A stretch of DNA of 64,000 bases from Culex pipiens pallens. Lineage: Eukaryota; Arthropoda; Insecta; Diptera; Culicidae. The notes beneath the pieces were generated by a model that worked only from the letters and a program-made list of their open reading frames with translations, did no database searches and was not told where the DNA came from. The translations under genes were made by a program, and so were the position numbers. This document shows positions 12,001-21,000 of this stretch, one piece after another. The number at the start of each line of letters is the position of its first letter. Positions within the stretch are counted from its first letter, which is position 1. The DNA lies in assembly GCF_016801865.2 (NCBI RefSeq), contig NC_068938.1:62373674-62437673 (forward strand), written 5' to 3'.

Positions 12001-15000
12001 TTTACATCGCCTGGTCTGATGCCGATTTATCCGTCCTGAATTTCTTCTTTTGTTTTTCTGAGTTGGTGTTTCGCTTCGGTATGCCGCCTAACCAGGGCTG
12101 CGAATACCTAGTCTCGGGGTGGGGCTGCCACCTTGCAGCTTCCGGGACCCAGCTGCGGTTTTCTCTCGACACCGTAACGGGGACTTTTGTCTCGAAGCCT
12201 AACGGTACAGCTACACCCTCCGAAGAGGGTGGAGCCCCCCTTACCCTGTCAGCATACTACCAAAGTTCCCACCGGGGTTGGTTACCCGATCTCTCCAATG
12301 GTTACTAGTATCCCGGCCAGCGCCGCGGGGAGGCCAGGGTATCGGAGTTACTGAACAAGAGGCTAAAGGACCACTTGGTGGGTCTATTTTATACCTACGG
12401 TACTTGTAGTACCTATGGTACGCGTTGTCCAGTCGTTCGCTGACCAACAAATTAACACTATTTTCAAAAAGGTTTGTTTTGGTAAATGACAATTTTTATT
12501 AAAGTGGTCTAACTTCATGGAAACTATGTTAGAAAGGTACCTTAAGTCATTTCTTATCTCCCTTCAACGTTGTATTAGACGAAATGGCTTGTTTTCTAAG
12601 GTGGCCCATTCTGCCCCGCACCCTGGAAAAGTAGTCGAAAAAACTTTTTTTTTAAAGTGGCTCAAAAATAGTTTTAAGCTAAAAATTTTCATCAACCAAG
12701 TATACAACATTGAAGGGAACATCCCAAAGCATAAGCCTACTACACTGAATTTGTAAGTTTTCATGTTTTTCTATGGTTTTTGGCGCATTTTAAATAGGCG
12801 GACCATTCTGCCCCCCCTGCCCCTATGCATAATGTAATGATAGGAGGTGGTAGAATAGACCAAATGCTACCAAAAACAAACATGAACTAAACAAGATAAA
12901 GGCAAATTAAAATACTAAAAATGAAACAAAAAAACATAAAACAAGAGACGTAAAGTTTTTCGTAGAACAAAAGTTGCTCAGAATGACCTCCTGAACACAA
13001 CATAAAAAAAATCGAAAAATAAATGTGGGCAGTAGAGGGTTAAGCTCGATTATTAAAAATAATACAGCGAAAAAAAATATTTTTTTTTTTATTCGATTAT
13101 CCGAACATTTGTTTTACTTCGGATAATACTTTTCCGAGGCCTTGGGATAATCTAGTCTGAACTGAACTTTTGAAAAAGTAAACGATATTTTATTCTTGCT
13201 CACCGAAAGAAGATAATGACAAGAAATAGCGTGAATTATTCAAAAATCATCAATTGAAAAATCCAAAAATTAAAAAATAAATATATAGATAACTTTGGAG
13301 CATACTTTGAGACATGTTTTTGGGGCCCAAATTTTGGGAAAAATAAAAGTAAAAATCCTGTTAGGTATTTGATTAGCCAATAATAAGGTTTTTGAATTGT
13401 AAAATTTCTCACTTTTCTATTCATCAATTTGTAAATGAAGATTTTTTCAGCACGAGTCGTACGTTTATCTAACGAGGTTCAAGTTTTGCAACGAGTTCCA
13501 TACAACATTTTTTGCAATTCCGAAAAACACCCATTGCGTGAAATTTTAATTAAAATTTTCATGTATTTTGTCAATAGATCGATTAAATAAAAAAAAAATG
13601 TTGAAAAGTATTACTTTTCGAAAAAAAAGTGCTGAAAAGTTCAACTTTTCAACACCCATTTCAGTGCTGAAAAGTTGAACTTTTCAGCATTTATTTTGAA
13701 AAGTGTTGCTATTCGATTCTGTTATTTTTGGTACAGCAAAGTAGGCTATTTCGTCGTTCAAGATTCAAGACAGGTAAAGAAAGTAGTTTCACGACGGAAT
13801 TGCAAAAAAAAAAAATTTAAATATTTTGTTGGATTAGGGGTAAACAGGTATTCGCCTATTTGATACAGCATTTGACGTATTGATTGATCACAGAGTAAAC
13901 CAAACCTCATTTGTACTCTGAGAATGATTTGGGAAAAAAATATTGAAGAGGATTTCTATCATTGAATGTATGTACCTTTTTTTCAAATTACTGAATTAGT
14001 TTTTCTTTTTTTTCTGGAATTAGTTCCCACCCTGCATCTCTATATCAATTACCATATTTACACTATAATTGCCAGATAACGATCATCATTATGGCAGAGG
14101 AAAGCAAATTGTTCACCCTAATTTAATTGACGTATGCACAAATCGTTCTCGCAACAACAACACTCACCTTGATCAGATCCAACTGCTCCATGCTCTGCCG
14201 CCGCACCCGATACTGCTTGGACAACCCGCCCCCGCTAGCAATCTTACCCCCTCCCTGCACACTCTGCAACTCCTGCAGCGTATCGCCCTCCGTCTGATTG
14301 TTAGTACCACCAGCATCCGCCGCCGCCGCCACCGGCAGCACCTCCGGCAATCCCAAAATCTTCCGCAGGTCCGATATGTTCATCTTGGCCGTATTCTCAC
14401 CCACCACATCGACCAGCTCCTTCGCCAGCAGGTAGTGCGAGTTGGCGTAGTGCAGGGCCTTTTCGTGATTGCCGATGGAGGAGTGGGCGTTGCCGAGGCT
14501 CCAGCAGGCACGGGCCTCTCCGATGCGGTCACCCAGCTCTTGGGCGATCGCCAGATGGCGCTGGTGGTAGTCGATCGCTGTGGGAAAGTCGCGGAGTAGG
14601 GTGTACGTGTTGCCGAGACTGTAGCACGCTTGGGCTTCGACGGCGCGTTCGCCGAGTTCCATGGCGAGGGAGAGGGTGCGTCTGTGGGTAGAGAAGAGTG
14701 ATTTGAGTAAGGGGAAGTGATTTGATTGGACGTTTGACTTACTTGTAATGATTCGCGGCCTGCTCAAACTGTCCCAGGAAGATGTGCGAGTTGCCGAGAT
14801 TGCTGTTCGCCCTCCGTTCCGCCGCCTTGTCGCCAAACTCGCGCGCAATCCGCAGCCTCTCCTGGTGATGCTCGATGGCAGTTTCAAAGTTGCCCAACAG
14901 GTAGTAGGTGTTGCCCAGGTTTCCGCACGCCCTGCCCTGCGCGCCCCGATCGCCGAGGTCCTTCATCAGGGTCAGATTTTGCTGGTAGTAATCAACGGCT

Positions 15001-18000
15001 TGCATCAGCGATTCTTTCACCTCGTCCGAAAAGTCTCCCGGGTCTTTCTGGCCGAGCTGCTTGCCCTTGGCGTGGTACACATTTCCCAGGTTGTACAGGG
15101 CACGACCCTCGGACAGTCGATCGCCTAGTGATTGTGCGATGGCGAGGTGGCGCTGGCAGAAGATTGCCGCCTCGTCGAACCGTCCCATCACTTTGAGGGT
15201 GTTTCCGAGGTTGCCGGACGATTTGGCCTCGCCCAGCTTGTCGTTCATCGAGCGGGCCAGCGTCAGGTCGTGCTTGTGGTACTGCATCGCTTTGGTGTAG
15301 TCGCCCAGGTAAAAGTACGCGTTGCCCAGCTGGCTGTATATGGCACTCAGCGTCCGCAGGTCGTCCGTTCCGGCCTGGATGGCCGCCTGGAAGAAGGCGA
15401 CGCCGGCCCGGCAATCGCCGGATTTGCACAGCCGCTCGCCCTCCAGCGCCAGCTCCAGACACATCGACGAGCCATCGTTGTTCTGTCGGGAGATAGAGAG
15501 AAGAACAGATTAGTACAAAACGCATTTTGAGAAATTAGGAAATCAAAACACAACCAGCATTAATAAAGCAACAAAATATCCGAAATTGCCACCCCTAGAA
15601 CGCATGCGGCGAAGGCCACCAATTACAAAATTAAACAACCGAAATTGTTCTTTTTAAAAATCTTGAGAGTAAACGGCACATCCGCCGCCGCCAACACCAA
15701 CCAACACGATACACAATTAGAGATGAAACTGTTGAGAGATTCGCGCCGAACGGCGGTGGTCGGTGCTGCGGGTGGAGGTGGAGGCAAACGTGGTTATGCG
15801 TGGCTTAATTGAATGATTCACCAGAGCATTGGAGCAGTGGTGCTCTCGGTGGCCGCCTTTGGAGCTTACAGCATATACTGAAAGGTGCACAGTTAAAAAA
15901 ATTGTAGAAAATCAGAAAAAAATCTACGTTTTGATTATTGATAGATTTCCTACAGTGTACAGCCTAGTGCAACGGCGGTCAGTGAGGCATCTGCTGCAGG
16001 CGCAGATGATCGTCGTTACCAAAGTCCGAGTTTCGATCTGCGAAGCGCGGAAATCAATTGAAGCCTAACGAGAAAATTACGAAAAAGGTGTGTAGGAGTT
16101 TTTTTTTTGGGAGGATGAAAGGCTGGTGAAGCTGAGCGAGTAATTTGCGCCTTGGGCGGTAATTTGTTTTAAATCCCCCCCTTTTGCGAAAACCATCTTA
16201 AAAAGTGGAGCATTTTCGCGAAGGTTCTTCAAGAGTTACGATTTTTCGCCAGATTTGCAGTTTTATGTGTAACATTAAATTTAATTAGAATTTGGTGTTT
16301 TGCTTTATAACTCAACTATGATATGATCCAGTTTTCTGAGATTTTGAATCTGATCTAGATCAATCAACAATAACAATAACTTTGCTTATTGCGAATTTCG
16401 GTGATCAATATCAAAAAACCCTTTTTAACATATTTTTAAACTCTATTAATCTATTTTAAAAATGTTAGAACAAGCAAATTGGGTAGTTTTCTACGATCTC
16501 ACGATTTTTAAACCTATGTCAAAAGAAGCCATTTTGCATCATTAGTTTTCCAAGTCTCGACACAATTTTGGGGGGGCTGGTAAAAAAAAATATAATTCTA
16601 AATTATGAGAAAATGAAAATCAACTATTTGTAGACCGTTCCAAAAGTAAGGCTTGATTTTAAAATTTAGAAATTACTGTATCTCAGAAACTAATTGCACG
16701 ATTTGCAAAGTTCCAGAGAGAAAATTGAACTAAAAATTTGCTCAGCTTTTCAAGAATAGGGGCTGTTTTTCTTTCAAGAATTATTTTTAAAATACAATAA
16801 AAAGTAGCTCTACCTAAAAAATGGTATCTTTTGTAAAAAAAAGGTAGATTGTGATGTACTTTTCTATTGCAAGTTCAACTTTGCTTTAAAAAATGCTTTT
16901 TAATATTTTTTTGGCAAGGTTTGCGATACTTTACAAAAAACAACACAATAACAAAACATAACTTTTTCTGTCTTTCAATGGATGAAATCAAGTGTTAACA
17001 ATTAAAAATATTATTTGTAATTTTTGTTCTTTTATGGTTATAGATAGTATCGAATTGGGACATTACTTATTGATTTTTTTGTGTAACATATTTAAAATAG
17101 ACCTGTTTTTTCTCGAATTAGGGGTGTAAAAAAACATCATTTGAGGAAAAACTTTTTCAAAAAGTACAAGACGGTACTGTCAGAGACACAACCGAAAGAC
17201 TAGGACAATATTAATACACCTGCTTTTAAGAGCACAACTCGGAAACGACGCAAAACTGCTCTGATGAATTCCTACCGTTTGTCACTACCAGACCAATCGC
17301 TACCTTGAACTAGAGGAAATGAACCCAACTCATAACACAATGAAAAAATAAAATAAAAAATCTGGTGGCCTTAATGAATTAAGAAATTTATTTTTACGCA
17401 ATAAGCGACAGCTTCAGATCTGGTCTGTTTTGAAATTCATGCAATTTCGTATTTTTTTTTTTAATTTTTAGGTTTGTATTTTTTGAAATAGGGGAATTTT
17501 ATCCAACTATTTCCTGTTATATGTAAAAAGAAACCATGTTAATATTCGAAAATCTGTAACTCGAAAAGGGATTTCCTGATCGATTTGGAATCTTCGGCAA
17601 AAGTTGTAGGTTATCATTAGGACTTTTCAGAAAAAAAACAGGGGCACGTCAAAACCCGTTACTCGCGGGGGAAAAAACATTGATTTTTGGAAAAAAAATT
17701 TTTTCTAAAAACTTAAAACAATATTTGCAATGGCCTAATAAACGATTTTTTTTTTTGCTTTTTGGATGTTTTTTGAAAAAGCCATGAGTCAGGGGTGTTG
17801 AAAAATACATAGAAAATTCGATTTGCGATAACGTAAAGAATTACTCAAAAGCTTTCACCCCTTTTTTAGTTAATGAGTGGTAAAATGATTCTTTTGACCA
17901 TACGAAAATTAAAAGCTAGTTTTCAAAATTTAGGTCAACGGAAAGTGGGGCAAATCGGGACTCAAATTTTAATGGTAAAATTTTTTTTTGTCAAAAATCT

Positions 18001-21000
18001 TAAAAAAGGCTATCACTAAGGCAAAATGTCAAAATTCAAAAAGCAAAAAAGGACTAAAAAATGCTAAAAAATGAAAAAAAAAATCTATTGTAAAATTGGC
18101 CCAGGAGCTCGAATGTGATAGAGCATTATCTTCAGAAAATGGAATCTAAGGGGTCTCCCGAGCAAAACTTTACTCACAAAAAATGCACTTAAAGAAAAAG
18201 TGTCTATTTCACATGTTAAACTGCCTACCAACACTATTCTCAATTGTAGTCCCAGATGTTCCCTTCAAGCTCCAGGTCGAATCGAAATGATGTCTGGATG
18301 GAATATTTTTTTATTGATTTTGAAAAATGTGAAACTTTTTCACTAAAGGGTCAATAACTCCCTTAAGAATGAATCAATTGGAATGCTTCGCCTTATTTTG
18401 TTGCATCTTTTAGCCCTTTCAGATACCTTTTGAGCTTTGGAATTTAAACAAAATTTCAATTGTTGATTGTTTTAAAAGATTTTTCCGTTGCCGATGACTT
18501 AGACTTCTCATATTTAGCCCAGATGTGCTGGTTATATATGTTGAAACAAAACTTTTTTGACAGATTGGTGAAGTCCAAACGACGTCCCAAAGAAAGGGGT
18601 ATGATCTGTTTGTGGACTCGCTCTGAAGAATCATTAATCAAATTATCTTTTTGCAATTCCGTCGTGAAACTACTTACTTTTCCTGTCATTCTTGAACGAT
18701 GAAAAAGCGGGATTGCCTCCAAAGGGTGAAACTCAAAAGGCAGAACCTCGGCAGGCCAAAATTCAATGGGCCAAATTTTGTCTTTTGCCCAGAAGGCAGA
18801 ACGTCTCAAAAGGCCGAATATCTCGAAAGGCAGAATGATTATGGAATTCAGAATTTTGTTCATATTTTCACGATTTTCATTGATTATGATATTCAAAGAT
18901 ACAGTAAACTAACGAACTGTGTTCTTTTTTATAATTTTAAGCGAAATTAGTACATAATGAGTACATTCTGTTTATCTTTACCGATCAAATTGATACCATG
19001 GGGGTCGGGTCAATCGGCAGAAAACCGATCGGCAGAATGCCGAATGGCAGAATGTCAAATGGCAGAAATTTCAATCGGCAGAAAAATAAATGGCCGAATG
19101 TTAAATGGTAGAAAAGGTCAAATGGCAGAATATAATATGGCAGAAAAGGCCAATCGGCAGAAAGGGTCAATGAGCAGAAAATTAAGAAGCTGAAAAATGA
19201 AAAGGCAGAAAAATCAAAAGGCAGAAAAATTAAAAAGCAGAAAAGTTAAATGGCAGAACGTTAATAAGCAGAAAAATTATTTAGCAGAAAATTAATTAGC
19301 AGAAAATTAAATGGCAGAAAGTTGATCAGCAGAAAAAATAAATAGCAGAAAATTAAATGGCAGAAAATTAAACGGCAGAATAGTTAGTTGGCAGAATAGT
19401 TAGTTGGCAGAATAGTCAAATGGCAGAACAGTCAAATGGCAGAATAATCACATGGTGGAATAATTAATTAGCAGAAGAGTTGAATGGCAGAATAGTTAAA
19501 TGGCAGAATGTCAAATGGCAGAATAAATAATTCACAGGAGAGTTGAATGGCAGAATAGTCAAACGGCAGAATAGTCCAATGGCAGAATAGTCCAATGGCA
19601 GAACAGTCAAATGGCAGAATAATAAAATGGCAGAATAGTCAAACGGCAGAACAGTCAAATGGCAGAATAGTCAAATGGCAGAATTCAGACCGAAAAAGAA
19701 CATCAAAGGCAATGGTGGGGAGGAGGGACCATAAAAAAAAATTCAGGAAATAACAAATAATTGTGCCTGCTTTTCTTATAAGTGGTAAAACGTTTACAAT
19801 TATTGTACTTGGTATTATCACTTATATATTACATTATTTTCCACGGACTTGATTTAATATTAAGAATTTATATTGTAACTTCAGTGTTTATTCAACATAA
19901 ACAGTTTATCAAGTTTATCAAACAGTTCAAGCAATACAAATAATAATTTTTAATAAATTGTACTGTTTAACATTTAGAGTCTTTTTGAATAGGTCCTTTA
20001 AACATATAAAACACAATAGCTTATAGGACCTTTAAAAAAAATGAACCGATGGAGGTTATGTTACACATGACCAGTCTGCCCAAGAACTATGCAAGAAGCA
20101 TGTTGAAATGGTGGCAAATTTTCGATTCGGACGGTGCATGTGTTGTCCCTGCTAGAACGGTGGAGCATTTCTGCTAGAATGCTGTAAGAATTTCCAGCTT
20201 TGTTAGAACTGTGCTAGATCGTCGTAACTGGGAGATTTCTACCACTTGAAGTAGTGTATGCACTTGGTAAGAAACCAGTCAAGGAAAATTTCAAATGGGC
20301 AACAACAGCAGCGAAAGCAAGCCAGAGATGGTGTAGAAAACCCCCCAAAAAATCGCTTCGTTGTTCTGCTGTTCGTAAAAATGTTTCTTGACTCCTTTCC
20401 TTTTCGAGCTGCATACTGGCCCTGTGTCCTAAATAGTTCCTTAGTAACTTTTTATAATGACGAAACCATTAATGTAAACAAACAGTCTATCCCACTTGCT
20501 CTGGTGACAGTTATCGTTTGGTTATCGTTGTGTAAGAGTGGGATAGAGTTATCTACGTGGTTTACCACGTGCACCACCACAGCTGATTTTGACAGACGAA
20601 TCATTCTACTCGATTTGCCTAAGTATGCGTGTTAATTTTGTTACGAACTAACACACTCTCGCGCGTGGATATCTCTATCGAGCTGTCAAATCGCAACATG
20701 GAGTTAAACTTTCTGTGCAGTTGCTGTGAAGCTTACCAAGGCTTTTCAAAAAGTTTAACTCCATGTTGCACGCACACACTCTCACTTTTAATTTCTCGAT
20801 AGGCCAGCAAAATGAAATGGTACCCTAATGTGCGAACGCGTAATACAGAGTTATCTATGTGCGCATGTATTGCGTGTACGTACACGAGGTTAAATTTTGT
20901 ACCGGCAAGCAAAACAAATGGTGTGCTAGTGTGTGTGAGATCGGGCTTAGATTGCTCTATAGAGCAATTAATATGGTACAAATTTTAACCTAAAAACCCT

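Larger units (their letters stand above)
8486..12823. mobile_element. TA-flanked DNA element (MITE) interrupted by an RTE LINE
   Basis: The left end (ggggcaggggggcagaatgg) is matched by its reverse complement at the right end (ccattctgccccccctgccc). TA is duplicated at 8484-8485 and 12824-12825. Subterminal copies of gggggcagaatg occur at about 8510 and 8850, and the inverse (cattctgcccc) at about 12607. Without the nested LINE it would be about 0.9 kb with no open frame, so it is a non-autonomous element. Confidence 0.75.

Noticed and set aside
18957..19658. Repetitive ORFs on both strands
   Set aside because: Products of the ggcagaa minisatellite, with no non-repetitive coding part.
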